DNA of 64,000 nucleotides from Oscillospiraceae bacterium. Its GTDB lineage: Bacteria; Bacillota; Clostridia; Oscillospirales; Ruminococcaceae. Positions 18,265 through 30,607 of this stretch are shown one piece after another (the first letter of the stretch is position 1; each line of letters begins with the position of its first letter). A program made the translations under genes and the position numbers. The stretch covers positions 1-64,000 of the forward strand of contig JAGAWT010000007.1 in assembly GCA_018110985.1 (NCBI GenBank), given 5' to 3'. The notes beneath the pieces were generated by a model that did no database searches, was not told the origin of the DNA, and was given only the letters and a program-made list of their open reading frames with translations.

Positions 18265-19899
18265 ATGCTGATAAAAAGATATTTTTCCATTCTCAAAAAG
18301 GAATTTTCCGGCTACAACGGCGCAAAGCTGGGGAAGGATCTTCTGGCGGGAGTTACGGTGGCAGCCGTAGCACTGCCCCTTGCGCTGGCATTCGGTGTGA
18401 GCTCGGGAGCATCTGCGGCAGCAGGACTTGTAACAGCCATAATATCCGGTGTGTTCATCGGTGCGCTGTCGGGAGCCTCCTACCAGATAAGCGGTCCTAC
18501 GGGAGCCATGTCCGCCATACTTATCTCACTGGTGGCGCAGTACGGCATACAGGGGATGTTCATATCCAGCTTTATTGCGGGTGTGATACTGCTGCTCTGC
18601 GGCATCTTCAAGCTGGGCGGCCTTGTTTCCTATCTGCCCTCTCCCGTCATAACGGGCTTTACCAGCGGCATAGCGGTGATAATAGCGCTGGGACAGGTGG
18701 ACAACCTGACGGGGCTCCACGGAACGGGGCTGAGCAACATAGAGAAGATTGTGAGCTACTTTACCACCCCTCAGAGCCTTGACCTTACATCACTTGTCAT
18801 AGGCTGCTGTGTCATAGCCTTTATGTTTGTCTATCCTCAGAAGCTGTCGGCATACTGCCCCGCATCGCTGGCTGCCATTGTCCTTGCTACCGCAGCCAAT
18901 ATGATCTTCAAATTCGATGTTTCGGTGGTGGGAGAGATACCCAAGACCATTTTCCTTGCGGACAGGCTCGATTTTTCCGCAGTTTCTGCGGGGGATATGG
19001 TGAACATGATAGTACCCGCTATTTCCATTGCTGCACTGGGACTTATAGAATCCCTCCTCTGCGGTGCATCCGCAGGGCGCATGAAGAATGAACGCCTTGA
19101 TGCGGATGTGGAGCTGGTGGCTCAGGGCGTGGGAAATATGCTGCTCCCCCTCTTCGGCGGTGTACCCTCAACAGCCGCCATCGCAAGGACGAGCGTGGCA
19201 ATAAAGAGCGGCGGTGCAACAAGGCTCACATCTGTTTTCCATGCGGCTGTGCTGCTCCTTTCCATGTTCGTTCTGGGCGGGGTAATGTCCATGATACCCC
19301 TGAGCGCTCTTGCGGGAGTGCTGATAGTCACGGCTGTAAAGATGAACGACTTTGCGACCATAAGATCCATATTCTCCAAGAAGCTGCGCTCTGCAAGCCT
19401 TCAGTTCCTCATCACCATGGCGGCGACCGTGGTCTTCGACCTTACCCGTGCAATACTTATAGGAGTTGCGTTCTCCCTCATACTCTTCGTGGTAAAGGTA
19501 TCGGATATGCAGGTGACTGTGGCGGAGATAGATCCTGAAAGGCTCGACAGCACGAAAGCAGATCCCGAAAAGCTGAAATACACAAGTGTTGTCTACATCA
19601 CGGGTCCCCTCTACTTCGGCACCTGTTCAAAGCTCGAGGAAAAGATAGATTCCCTTGGCGACAACTACAACATCATCTTTTCCATGAGAGGCGTGACCGT
19701 TGCGGATATTTCGGGTATAGAGGCGCTGCATGAATACTGCCAGCGGCTCATCTCCGAAGGCAGGATGGTCTACTTTTCCTGCGTTCAGCCCCCTGTGATG
19801 GAGCTCTTTGAGAGAATGGGGCTGAAAGAAAAAAGCTACAACTACGAAATGTTCTTCTGGAGCACGGACAAGGTATTTGAGCACATATCATCACTGTGA
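18265..19899 (+). CDS. SulP family anion transporter with STAS domain
   Basis: 544 residues. The N-terminal membrane part begins KDLLAGVTVAAVALPLALAFG, the SulP signature, and includes SGPTGAMSAI and PSPVITGFTSG; about 12-14 helices follow. The C-terminal 110 residues (YITGPLYFGTCSKLEEKI ... VADISGIEAL) form a STAS domain. The family carries sulfate, bicarbonate or dicarboxylates, often with Na+ or H+; the substrate here is unknown. The ribosome site of ATG 18265 is weak, so coupling to the upstream small ORF or leader structure is possible. A MITE copy begins 2 nt after the stop. Confidence 0.85.
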   Translation: MLIKRYFSILKKEFSGYNGAKLGKDLLAGVTVAAVALPLALAFGVSSGASAAAGLVTAIISGVFIGALSGASYQISGPTGAMSAILISLVAQYGIQGMFISSFIAGVILLLCGIFKLGGLVSYLPSPVITGFTSGIAVIIALGQVDNLTGLHGTGLSNIEKIVSYFTTPQSLDLTSLVIGCCVIAFMFVYPQKLSAYCPASLAAIVLATAANMIFKFDVSVVGEIPKTIFLADRLDFSAVSAGDMVNMIVPAISIAALGLIESLLCGASAGRMKNERLDADVELVAQGVGNMLLPLFGGVPSTAAIARTSVAIKSGGATRLTSVFHAAVLLLSMFVLGGVMSMIPLSALAGVLIVTAVKMNDFATIRSIFSKKLRSASLQFLITMAATVVFDLTRAILIGVAFSLILFVVKVSDMQVTVAEIDPERLDSTKADPEKLKYTSVVYITGPLYFGTCSKLEEKIDSLGDNYNIIFSMRGVTVADISGIEALHEYCQRLISEGRMVYFSCVQPPVMELFERMGLKEKSYNYEMFFWSTDKVFEHISSL

Positions 19900-19901
19900 T
19901 A

Positions 19902-20005
19902 TACGGCAAATAACCTCGATGCATAGACGATCTCCAAGCCTCAGATCCCTTATATCCAAGCATTTGCGGCTTGTTTCTTGTCTATACATCGGTCAGAAAC
20001 AAGTA
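19902..20005 (+). mobile_element. MITE-like element, copy C
   Basis: Right half is well preserved (GGCTTGTTTCTTGTCTATAC); the outer left terminus is mutated (TACGGCAAATAA in place of TACTAATTCTT). Its first bases touch the stop codon of the SulP gene, so a transcript always carries the element in its 3' end. Confidence 0.75.
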
Positions 20006-20006
20006 T

Positions 20007-20056
20007 AAGGCATCCGCCTGCGGTCTTTACAGACTTGGGGCGGATGCCTTTGTCTT
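20007..20056 (+). terminator. Terminator of the SulP transcript
   Basis: Stem 20007-20018 / 20039-20050 (AAGGCATCCGCC and complement) with a 20-nt loop and T-rich tail. Confidence 0.75.
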
Positions 20057-20082
20057 TTGCCGTTCATTTTTTGCAAAAATAA

Positions 20083-20111
20083 TTGACATAAATATATTTG
20101 TGTGATAGAAT
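20083..20111 (+). promoter_or_regulatory. Promoter of sbcD-sbcC
   Basis: TTGACA 20083-20088, 17-nt spacer, TAGAAT 20106-20111. The leader (about 140 nt) contains a GC-rich hairpin around 20175-20210 (CCGCC/GGCGG enclosing TTAGG/CTAA) of unknown role. Confidence 0.75.
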
Positions 20112-20258
20112 TTAGGAAAATGCCGAGCTGATGCGTATAGATCATTTATACCTTATTTTTTTAGTAGGAGAACTCCCCCGCCTTAGGTGCCTAAATGGTT
20201 CGGGGCGGTGCATACCGGATCGTCTGATACGGATAAATGAAAGAAAGGGGTCCTGATA

Positions 20259-21368
20259 ATGAGATTTGTACACCTTGCCGATCTTCACCTGGGAAGGAGG
20301 GTCTGCGGCTTTTCACTTATTGAGGATCAGAAATATATCCTTGACAGGATATTGGACATGATAGGCGAAGAAAAGCCGGATATTGTCCTTATTGCGGGAG
20401 ATGTCTATGACAAGCTGTCGCCCCCCGCAGAAGCCGTAACACTGCTTGACAGCTTTCTCACCGAGCTTTCCCGAAGAGGGATAGAGACTTTCATCATATC
20501 CGGTAACCACGATTCTCCTGAGCGTATCGCCTTCGGTGCAGACCTGATGAACAAGAGCGGCATACATTTTTCACCTGTGTATGACGGAAAAGCTGCGCAT
20601 TTTACGGTAACGGATGAATACGGCGAAGCTGATATCTATCTGCTGCCCTACCTGCGGGCTGCCGAAGCACGCCGCTTTTTCCCCGATGAGGATATACCGG
20701 ACACTGCCGCTGCCGTTTCGGCAGCCATCAGGGCGATGAATATGGACAAGAGCCGCAGGAACATCATTATCTCTCACCAGTTCGTACAAGGCGGCGAAAC
20801 AAGCGATTCCGAAAGGGGAGCGGTAGGTGGAACAGACGGTGTCCCCGCCGATGTGTACAAGGACTTTGACTATGCGGCACTGGGACATCTGCACAAGCCC
20901 CAGGCGATGAGCGGCAATGTGCGCTACGGCGGCACGCCCCTCAAATATTCCGTATCGGAGGCAGAGCACAAAAAATCCCTTGCAGTCTGCGAGCTTGGAG
21001 AAAAGGGAACACCCGTAAAGACGGTGCTGCGGGAGCTTGTGCCGCTGAGAGATATGCGGATGATAAAGGGCAGCTTTGAGGATATAATGTCGGAAAGCTC
21101 CGATGACTTTGTTCAGGTCATGCTTACGGACACAGAGCGCATACCCGATGCGCAGAAGAGGCTGCGGGCGCAGTATCCCCGTATAATGGCGGTGAAGTAC
21201 ATAAACGAGCAGGAGCGTGAGCCGATCGGTATAACTGAGGAGAGCGCAGTCCGCACGGTGTCGCCTTTTGAACTGTTCGAGAGCTTTTTCCTCGAAGCAA
21301 ACGGAAAGAAAATGACCGCTGAGCAGAGTGAACATATGCGTGGATTGATAGACAGTATATGGGGATAA
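20259..21368 (+). CDS. sbcD: Exonuclease SbcD (Mre11-like nuclease subunit)
   Basis: 369 residues. The metallophosphoesterase motifs are in order: HLADLHLG (D8, H10), GDVYD, GNHDSPER, ISHQFV and GHLHKPQ, which together bind two Mn ions. With SbcC it makes a nuclease that opens DNA hairpins and cleans double-strand ends in the cytosol. It starts with AAAGGGG upstream of ATG 20259 and is followed after 13 nt by sbcC, the conserved pair order. Confidence 0.95.
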   Translation: MRFVHLADLHLGRRVCGFSLIEDQKYILDRILDMIGEEKPDIVLIAGDVYDKLSPPAEAVTLLDSFLTELSRRGIETFIISGNHDSPERIAFGADLMNKSGIHFSPVYDGKAAHFTVTDEYGEADIYLLPYLRAAEARRFFPDEDIPDTAAAVSAAIRAMNMDKSRRNIIISHQFVQGGETSDSERGAVGGTDGVPADVYKDFDYAALGHLHKPQAMSGNVRYGGTPLKYSVSEAEHKKSLAVCELGEKGTPVKTVLRELVPLRDMRMIKGSFEDIMSESSDDFVQVMLTDTERIPDAQKRLRAQYPRIMAVKYINEQEREPIGITEESAVRTVSPFELFESFFLEANGKKMTAEQSEHMRGLIDSIWG

Positions 21369-21381
21369 AGGAGGGCTGAGC

Positions 21382-24342
21382 ATGAGACCTGTCAGACTAA
21401 AAATGGAAGCGTTCGGACCTTTCATCGACGAATGTGAGATAGATTTCAGCGAATTCGGAAGCAGCGGGCTGTACCTTATAAACGGCAGCACAGGTGCGGG
21501 CAAGACTACTGTCTTTGATGCCGTGACCTTTGCACTGTACGGGGAGCTGAGCGGAGATAACCGCACCGGTAACATGATGCGTTCAAAGTACGCATCTCCC
21601 TCTCAGGATACCTATGTGGAGCTTGAATTTGAGTGCGGGGGAAAGAGATATACCGTTAGGCGCTCCCCCTCTTATACAAGAGCCAAAAAGCGTGGAGATG
21701 GCATGACGGAGGTGACAGGGTCGGCGATACTCACCCTGCCCGACGGAAAGACCGTGGAAAAGGATGTAAAGGAAAAGATCGAGAAGGAGATAATCCAGCT
21801 GGACAAGGATCAGTTCTGCAAAACAGTGATGATTGCGCAGGGGGAGTATCTCAAACTGCTGTTTGCAAAATCGAGTGAGCGTGAGCCGCTGCTCAGGACC
21901 CTTTTCGGAACAGAAAAATACGAAATACTCAGGAAAAGACTGGGTGATGAAAAAAAGAGCCTGGACGAAAGGCGCAGGGATATCAAGTACAGAATAGGCT
22001 CCCATGCCAAGCTGATAAGGTTTGAGGATGACCCTGTGCTTGAAGAAAATGCCGGAGAGCAGGCAGAGGCTGCCAATACCGCACAGCTTGCGGAAATAGC
22101 CGAAAGGCTCGGAAGGCTGGGCGAGGAGCGCAGGGAACAGCTTGAAAACGGCAAAAGGGATGAGGCTGCAAGGTACGAGGAGGCACTGAAGGAGCTTGAA
22201 CATGCGGTAGAATGTAACAAAAGGCTCCTGGAGCTTGCCGAAAGGACGAAAGAACTTGAAGAAGAGATAAACAGGGGCAAAAAGGAAGAATACAGACTAA
22301 AGGGGGAAAGCGAAAAGCTGAAAGCAGGAGCTGAAAGCCTTAAAGCCGAGAAAGACACCCTTGAAGATGCCGAAGTAGCCCTTGAAAAGTGCAAAACAGA
22401 CAAGGAAAAGGCAGAAAAGGCTCTTGAAGATGCGAAGGCTCTTGAAAAGAAAGTGAAAGCTCTTTCAGATGCCCGTAAGGCGGCAGAGGAAAAAGCCGGG
22501 ACACTGAAAAAGCAGGAAGCCGAAAAAGGCTCCTTTGAAGAGCAGCACAGCAGGCTTTCGGAGGAAACAGAGCAGCTTCGCAGGCGTGCGGCGGAGCTTG
22601 ACGGCGCAGAAGCAGACCGTGTTTCGCTTATGGAGCAGAAGAAGGACATTGATGAAAAGCTGGAAGCACTGGACACACTTGACGAAAAATGCCGCCGGCT
22701 TGCGGAAGATCTCGAAAAGCTGGAAAAAGCCGCTGCCTCATCCAAAAAAGCCAATGAGGATCATGAGGAGAAGAACGATTATTATGAGACCCTGAGCGAC
22801 AGTTACCTGAAAGGGCAGGCAGGCGTTCTCGGAGAAAGGCTGGAAGAGGGTGTTCCATGCCCCGTCTGCGGTTCCGTACACCACCCGATGGCAGCAGCCA
22901 GAGGTAAGGATGTGCCCTCAGAGCAGCAGCTTGAGGCGGCAAGATCTGCACGGGACAAGGCTAAGCTGAAAAGTGACGAAGCAAAAGAAAAGGCGGACAG
23001 TCTCAGGGGCAAGTGTGAAAATGCAAAGGCCGAGCTTGACGAAAAAGCAGACAGGCTCCTGGGCAGTCATGAGGACATAAGGGCGAATGTCCTTATGTGC
23101 CGCGGGGAGCTGAGGGGAGAGCTTGACATACTCAATGAGAAGATAAGGGCTTCGGAGGCTCTCATCAATGAACGCAGGGAAAAGCTCGAAAAGGAAAGGA
23201 AGAACAATGATGAGCTGAAAACCCTCGCCGGCAGGATAAAGGAGCACGGGGAAAGGTGCGATGCACTGTCCAAGGAGATCAGCACCGCAAAGGGACAGTG
23301 TGACGAAATGGAAAAGGCTCTTTCCCATGAGCTTGAAAAGCTGTGCGGTGACGGCTCAACGGAAGATGCGGACAAGAAGGCAGCAGAACTTGTCAATAGT
23401 GCAGTATCGGCTCTTGATGAGGCAGAGAAAGCTGTAAAAAGTGCAGAGAAGCGTGTTGAAAGAAAAAAGGAGATAGCCGCAGCACTTGAAGGTCTGGCGG
23501 AGAGGGAAAAGGAGATCTCCGAAGAAACAGCAAGGGTCGGCAAATCCCTTGCGGCAAATGAAAGATCCGCAGAGGATGCACGCAGAGATACGGAAGAACT
23601 CAGATCGGAGCCGGGCTTTGACGGAACTGATGAAGCACTCAAGGAAAAAGAGGACGCAGTGGCAGTGCTCAAAAGGCGCATTGATGACATGGGAACAGAG
23701 CTCGGAAATGTCAAAAGCCGCATAGAGACCAACCAAAATGCGGCAAAGGAACTGAAAAAGGACGGAGAGGAGCTTGCAGCCGCAGACAGGAAGTACACCA
23801 TGGTGGAGGAGCTTGAAAAGACTGCATCGGGCAATTTGGGCGGGCAGGACAGGATCTCTTTTGAAACATATGCCATGCAGGAACATTTCAGTGGAATGGT
23901 GAAATATGCCAACCGTCTGCTCATGCAGATGACTGACGAACATTACTCCCTGAAAACCGCTGTTCAGGAAAGGAAAAACCAGAAAGCAGGCCTTGATCTT
24001 GAACTGTTCGACCACTGGAACGATACCTCCCGTGATGTAAAGACCCTTTCGGGTGGCGAATCCTTCCTTGCGGCTCTGGCACTTGCTTTGGGGCTTGCGG
24101 AGGAGGTGCAGTCCCATAAGGGGGGCGTGCAGCTGGATTCCATGTTCGTGGACGAGGGCTTCGGTTCTCTGGACGGGGAATCGCTGGATCTGGTGATGAA
24201 TGCGCTGGACGAGCTCTCAAACAGCAGCAACAGGCTCATCGGCATAATAAGCCACGTTGAGGAGCTTAAAAACCGCATAGACGACCGGATCACCATAACC
24301 AAGGACGCCGTAAACGGAAGCAGTGTGCAGATAAGCTGCTGA
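21382..24342 (+). CDS. sbcC: Exonuclease SbcC (Rad50-like SMC ATPase)
   Basis: 986 residues, normal for SbcC. Walker A is NGSTGAGKTT near residue 34; two long charged coiled coils (about residues 190-470 and 520-830) flank the zinc hook CPVCG at 22858-22872; the C-terminal lobe has LSGGESFLAALALALGL and Walker B MFVDEGFGSLD. ATP-driven opening controls the SbcD nuclease. ATG 21382 follows AAAGGAGGG. No anomaly was seen. Confidence 0.95.
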   Translation: MRPVRLKMEAFGPFIDECEIDFSEFGSSGLYLINGSTGAGKTTVFDAVTFALYGELSGDNRTGNMMRSKYASPSQDTYVELEFECGGKRYTVRRSPSYTRAKKRGDGMTEVTGSAILTLPDGKTVEKDVKEKIEKEIIQLDKDQFCKTVMIAQGEYLKLLFAKSSEREPLLRTLFGTEKYEILRKRLGDEKKSLDERRRDIKYRIGSHAKLIRFEDDPVLEENAGEQAEAANTAQLAEIAERLGRLGEERREQLENGKRDEAARYEEALKELEHAVECNKRLLELAERTKELEEEINRGKKEEYRLKGESEKLKAGAESLKAEKDTLEDAEVALEKCKTDKEKAEKALEDAKALEKKVKALSDARKAAEEKAGTLKKQEAEKGSFEEQHSRLSEETEQLRRRAAELDGAEADRVSLMEQKKDIDEKLEALDTLDEKCRRLAEDLEKLEKAAASSKKANEDHEEKNDYYETLSDSYLKGQAGVLGERLEEGVPCPVCGSVHHPMAAARGKDVPSEQQLEAARSARDKAKLKSDEAKEKADSLRGKCENAKAELDEKADRLLGSHEDIRANVLMCRGELRGELDILNEKIRASEALINERREKLEKERKNNDELKTLAGRIKEHGERCDALSKEISTAKGQCDEMEKALSHELEKLCGDGSTEDADKKAAELVNSAVSALDEAEKAVKSAEKRVERKKEIAAALEGLAEREKEISEETARVGKSLAANERSAEDARRDTEELRSEPGFDGTDEALKEKEDAVAVLKRRIDDMGTELGNVKSRIETNQNAAKELKKDGEELAAADRKYTMVEELEKTASGNLGGQDRISFETYAMQEHFSGMVKYANRLLMQMTDEHYSLKTAVQERKNQKAGLDLELFDHWNDTSRDVKTLSGGESFLAALALALGLAEEVQSHKGGVQLDSMFVDEGFGSLDGESLDLVMNALDELSNSSNRLIGIISHVEELKNRIDDRITITKDAVNGSSVQISC

Positions 24343-24374
24343 ACAGCGCAGGGCAAAGTATAAGGAGGTACCCT

Positions 24375-24866
24375 ATGGACATCACATTCAAGGCAGATGA
24401 CGGCAAATTCAATCTGCGTGTGGGAGCACTCATATACGGCGGCGGGAAGTTGCTTATGGCATCAAATCCCGCAGAGGGAGACAGTGTGTTTTATTCCGTG
24501 GGGGGCAGGGTAAAATACGGTGAAACGCTTGAGGAAGCGATACGCCGTGAGGTCTTGGAGGAAACGGGCATAGACTGCGCCCCGAAGCGCATGACCGCCA
24601 TTCATGAGAATTTCTTTGTGAATATTGAGGGCTATCCCTATCATGAGATATCCGTATATTTTCTTTTTGAGGATGAACGCTTCAATGAGATAAGAACAGG
24701 TCACCTTACGGAGGACGGACCCAACGGGGAAAAGCTGGTTTGGGTCAGCCCGGATGATGAGAGCATCACTGTTTTCCCCGCTTTCTTCAGGAGCAAAGAC
24801 ATATTTGAAGACAGGGGAGTAAGGCACTATATCACACGGGATGACAGCCGGGCATTGTGGAAATAA
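24375..24866 (+). CDS. Nudix hydrolase
   Basis: 163 residues. The Nudix box is GGRVKYGETLEEAIRREVLEE, complete with the REVLEETGI core; Mg-dependent hydrolysis of a nucleoside diphosphate derivative is expected. It lies 32 nt after sbcC with AAGGAGG ahead of ATG 24375 and probably belongs to the same transcript, which ends at the terminator downstream. The substrate is unknown; a house-cleaning role would suit the DNA-repair context. Confidence 0.85.
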   Translation: MDITFKADDGKFNLRVGALIYGGGKLLMASNPAEGDSVFYSVGGRVKYGETLEEAIRREVLEETGIDCAPKRMTAIHENFFVNIEGYPYHEISVYFLFEDERFNEIRTGHLTEDGPNGEKLVWVSPDDESITVFPAFFRSKDIFEDRGVRHYITRDDSRALWK

Positions 24867-24927
24867 GCGATGTAAGCCCCTGCGGGCAGCCTGCCGCCGT
24901 TTGGGTGTTGTTCTGCTTTTCATGTTA

Positions 24928-24968
24928 AAAAACCGAGATGGCCTATTTTTTAGTCCATCTCGGTTTTT
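24928..24968 (+). terminator. Strong terminator, possibly bidirectional
   Basis: 14-bp stem 24928-24941 / 24955-24968 (AAAAACCGAGATGG and complement). A-run before and T-run after allow function on both strands, suiting the convergent gene at 25049. Confidence 0.9.
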
Positions 24969-25048
24969 ATTCCGGCTTTTTTTACAGCACCTATTTTTCA
25001 TGACTCACGGATCATTTGAATGGTTGCGTTGATCAGAGGATGTTAATT

Positions 25049-25864
25049 TTACTGATCGACGGTCCATTTTTTCTGCCAGATCTTTTCAATGTCGTCCGTT
25101 TTGGATTTTCTTATCATGAAGATCCCAGCAAAAGCAAGTATCGCAGAAATAATTATAATAGATACAGCTACGAATGTCTTGCTGCCTTCAGGTGCAGCGG
25201 TCACAATGCCTGATTCATTGATAGTGGAATCAGTAATGAAATTAATAAAGTCATAGATCGAATGAGCGATCATCCCCGGAATGATCGAGCCTGTCCTGAG
25301 ATAAATAGCTGCAAGAACAAGTCCTGCACATATTGCCATCAGTATCTGAGCAATGGTCATAACAAGGTCAGCTCCGGCTGTTAAGTTGGTAACGTGTATA
25401 ACTCCGAAAATTACCGACGAAATAATAACTACTGTCCTTGACCTGTTGTTGCCTTTAAGGTACTTCATCCCGATAGCTATCAGCATCGCTCTGAATGCAG
25501 TTTCTTCGTTGCAGCCCGCCATGACAGCAAGACACAGATAACTGAATGAAGGCTTGAATGAAAATCCGCAGCTTATAACATTAATAATAACTGCACCTAT
25601 AATGACGATAATCATAGGACTGGTGATTATAAGCGATTCTTTCAGTGAAACACAGGGCTTGAAAACGCCTTCAAATCCCGGTGAGAACCAATTGTCGAAC
25701 AATACCAGCACCACTATGGCTAATACTGCGACCAAAATATAACCAACAGTTCCCGGTACTATACTGCCAAGTTGGGATAATAAACCCAGAGGAACAGTAA
25801 GTATCATTGCAAGTACAGGGCTTTTTTCACACAGAGAGTGCTTTTTTTCTTTTTTTGCTTCCAT
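25049..25864 (-). CDS. CPBP family intramembrane glutamic protease (CAAX-protease-like)
   Basis: 271 residues with about seven or eight hydrophobic helices. The catalytic motif EETAFR (EExxxR) lies in CNEETAFRAML, and a later helix has FGVIHV and SIYDFI, matching motifs 2-4 of the Abi/CAAX protease family. Members cleave membrane-bound substrates and occur in bacteriocin self-immunity and other roles. The start at 25864 has AAAGGAGAT 8 nt upstream; an upstream ATG at 25924 would only add an unlikely 20-residue extension. It is monocistronic. Confidence 0.8.
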   Translation of the reverse strand: MEAKKEKKHSLCEKSPVLAMILTVPLGLLSQLGSIVPGTVGYILVAVLAIVVLVLFDNWFSPGFEGVFKPCVSLKESLIITSPMIIVIIGAVIINVISCGFSFKPSFSYLCLAVMAGCNEETAFRAMLIAIGMKYLKGNNRSRTVVIISSVIFGVIHVTNLTAGADLVMTIAQILMAICAGLVLAAIYLRTGSIIPGMIAHSIYDFINFITDSTINESGIVTAAPEGSKTFVAVSIIIISAILAFAGIFMIRKSKTDDIEKIWQKKWTVDQ

Positions 25865-25989
25865 TGCTGCATCTCCTTTTCTAAATACATTTTTTACTTG
25901 ACCAATGCTTTCCGAAAGATACATCCGGTAAGATCTAAAAAAATACGTCCGTCATACAGACAGGTATCATTTTGTACAGGTCACAATAA

Positions 25990-26018
25990 ATCATAGCACG
26001 TTTTATCTGAATTGTCAA
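25990..26018 (-). promoter_or_regulatory. Promoter of the CPBP protease gene
   Basis: On the reverse strand TTGACA (26013-26018), 17-nt spacer, TATGAT (25990-25995). The leader is about 120 nt. Confidence 0.75.
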
Positions 26019-26328
26019 CAATTCGATAAATAATCACTACCCAAAACTTAGCAACCTTAAATAATGCCAAAGGCAGCACTTTAAACTTTGTGTAAAATAC
26101 CACTTGACAAACCGAATTCACCATAGAAATCATAAGTGGGTATTTATTCATGCCGATGTGCAGTTTTGATATACCTTCATGATTTGTCATAAAACTCTTG
26201 AACGTCATATATAGTGCGCTGCAAATCAAAGATTTAAAATGCACTACCTGATTAATTTCTGCCCATAGTTATTATCTCGGCAATTATATGATCTGAGTGT
26301 GATGCAGATGATCCTTCTATACGCATAG
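26019..26328. other. AT-rich gap without a supportable gene
   Basis: No ORF with a ribosome site and no recognisable motif on either strand; an 87-codon reverse frame (25981-26244) lacks both. It borders a surface-protein fragment, so it may be deletion debris. Confidence 0.4.
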
Positions 26329-26622
26329 GCGGAATTTGTTGTATCATTCGACACAAACGGCGGTTCGGCGGTATCTTCACGGACCATTGAAAGTGGAAAA
26401 ACGGCATCAAGACCCGCAGACCCCGAAAAGAGCGGCTTCGCATTCGAATACTGGACACTCGGCGGCTCTGAGTATAACTTTAATACGCCCGTAACGGAAA
26501 ATATCACGCTTGCGGCTGTATGGACACCGGCTCTGGAAAAGCCCGAAGTTCCGGAAAACACTTCATTTGTATACGACGGAACCGAGCAGAAGTTATGGGA
26601 TCTCAGCTTATCCCACAAATAA
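26329..26622 (+). pseudogene. Remnant of a surface protein: InlB B-repeat (Listeria-Bacteroides repeat)
   Basis: Open frame of about 97 codons without a start codon. It encodes FVVSFDTNGGSAVSSRTIES ... FEYWTLGGSEYNFNTPVTEN followed by ITLAAVW, the full pattern of a Flg_new/InlB B-repeat that is found in secreted clostridial proteins, and then the start of a next module (FVYDGTEQKLW). A stop at 26326 closes the frame upstream, and the downstream end is a stop right before a terminator. It is therefore a fragment left after deletion of a larger gene. Start-codon-based ORF finders would miss it. Confidence 0.75.
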
Positions 26623-26665
26623 GCATACCGCACAGTCATTCTGCCGTGCGGTATGCTGTTGTTTT
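26623..26665 (+). terminator. Terminator of the lost surface-protein gene
   Basis: Stem 26623-26633 / 26646-26656 (GCATACCGCAC and complement), then TGTTGTTTT. A nearly identical hairpin occurs at 41919-41962. Confidence 0.8.
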
Positions 26666-26727
26666 ATGACCCTTCTGTGACATTTTATACTGCAATTTCC
26701 AACAAGTACACACCGACAAAAAAATCA

Positions 26728-26756
26728 TTGACAAATGAGGTGTTATGGTGTAAAAT
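26728..26756 (+). promoter_or_regulatory. Promoter of serS-pyrG-tatD
   Basis: TTGACA 26728-26733, 17-nt spacer, TAAAAT 26751-26756. The leader is only about 40 nt, so no T-box can precede serS. Confidence 0.8.
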
Positions 26757-26802
26757 ATAATGAGGTATTGCCATACAATGGCAGCAAAAAGGAGACTGGG
26801 AT

Positions 26803-29705
<2,903 letters not shown>

Positions 29706-29737
29706 GCAGCCGTCTTTCTCCCGAAAAGGAGAGGATA

Positions 29738-30535
29738 ATGAAAGATAACATCAGATATATAGACATAGGTCTGAACCTTTTCTGCTCCCAGTTTGAGGGC
29801 AGTGAGGAGGAGATCGCGGAAAATGCGCTGAATGAGGGCGTGGATTTCATAATAACCGGCAGTTCCCTCAAAAGCAGCACCAAGGCAGCCGCTTTTGCCC
29901 AAAGTCACAAGGGAGCCTGCTTTACGGCAGGCATACATCCCCATGATGCCAGATCTGTGGATGAGCGTACTATGGGGCAGCTTGAAAAGCTGTTGGTCAT
30001 GCCGGGAGCGGTGGCAGTCGGGGAGTGCGGTCTTGATTTCGACAGGATGTTCTCTCCCGCAGATGTACAGAAAAGGGTGTTTGAAAAGCATCTGGAGCTG
30101 GCTCAGATAACGGGGAAGCCGCTTTTCCTCCACGAAAGGAGCGCCGCCGTGGATTTCTACACGATCCTGTCCTCTGCTCCGGAGCTTGCAAAAAGGTCGG
30201 TGGTCCACTGCTTTACGGGAGACGAAGCCACTGCGGAGATGTACCTGAAGCTGGGGTGCATGATAGGAATCACGGGTTGGGTCTGCGATGACAGGCGAAA
30301 CGGTGATCTGCTGAAGGCTTTGAAGATCATCCCCCCCGACAGGCTTATGGCGGAGACCGATGCACCCTACCTGCTGCCAAGGGGAAAGGGGCTGAAAAAC
30401 CCCAATCTCCCGGAAAACATAAAGTATGTGGTGGATAAGATAGCAGAGGTAAAGTGCATAAACAAAGAGCTTTTGCGCCGAAAGATACTTGAAAATACGA
30501 TCGGTTTCTTTGGTCGGCAGGCCAACAGCAACTAA
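29738..30535 (+). CDS. tatD: TatD family metal-dependent DNase
   Basis: 265 residues, TIM-barrel amidohydrolase fold. It starts with DIGLNLFCSQFEG, like E. coli TatD itself, rather than the HxH of the YcfH/YjjV branch; VGECGLDFDRM carries the bridging Glu, FLHERSA and VVHCFTG supply His ligands, and ETDAPYLLPR the catalytic Asp. It acts as a 3'-5' DNA exonuclease in related proteins. It lies 32 nt after pyrG. The last codons fall in a short tandem repeat. Confidence 0.9.
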   Translation: MKDNIRYIDIGLNLFCSQFEGSEEEIAENALNEGVDFIITGSSLKSSTKAAAFAQSHKGACFTAGIHPHDARSVDERTMGQLEKLLVMPGAVAVGECGLDFDRMFSPADVQKRVFEKHLELAQITGKPLFLHERSAAVDFYTILSSAPELAKRSVVHCFTGDEATAEMYLKLGCMIGITGWVCDDRRNGDLLKALKIIPPDRLMAETDAPYLLPRGKGLKNPNLPENIKYVVDKIAEVKCINKELLRRKILENTIGFFGRQANSN

Positions 30536-30573
30536 GGCAGGCCGACAGCAACTAAGGCAGACCGACAGTCCAA
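30516..30573 (+). repeat. 20-bp tandem repeat across the tatD stop codon
   Basis: Units at 30516-30535 and 30536-30555 differ by one base (GGCAGGCCAACAGCAACTAA / GGCAGGCCGACAGCAACTAA), with a partial third unit after. The first unit encodes the C-terminal residues and stop of tatD. Confidence 0.8.
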
Positions 30574-30607
30574 GGCGAAGCCGACGGACATTATGGCAAG
30601 ATAAGTC

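Noticed and set aside
25981-26244. 87-codon reverse ORF in the gap before the InlB-type fragment
   Set aside because: AT-rich, no ribosome site, no motif, and it overlaps the -35/-10 region of the CPBP gene.
26244-26639. 131-codon reverse ORF opposite the InlB B-repeat fragment
   Set aside because: The forward frame carries the recognisable B-repeat; the reverse frame is its shadow and has no ribosome site.
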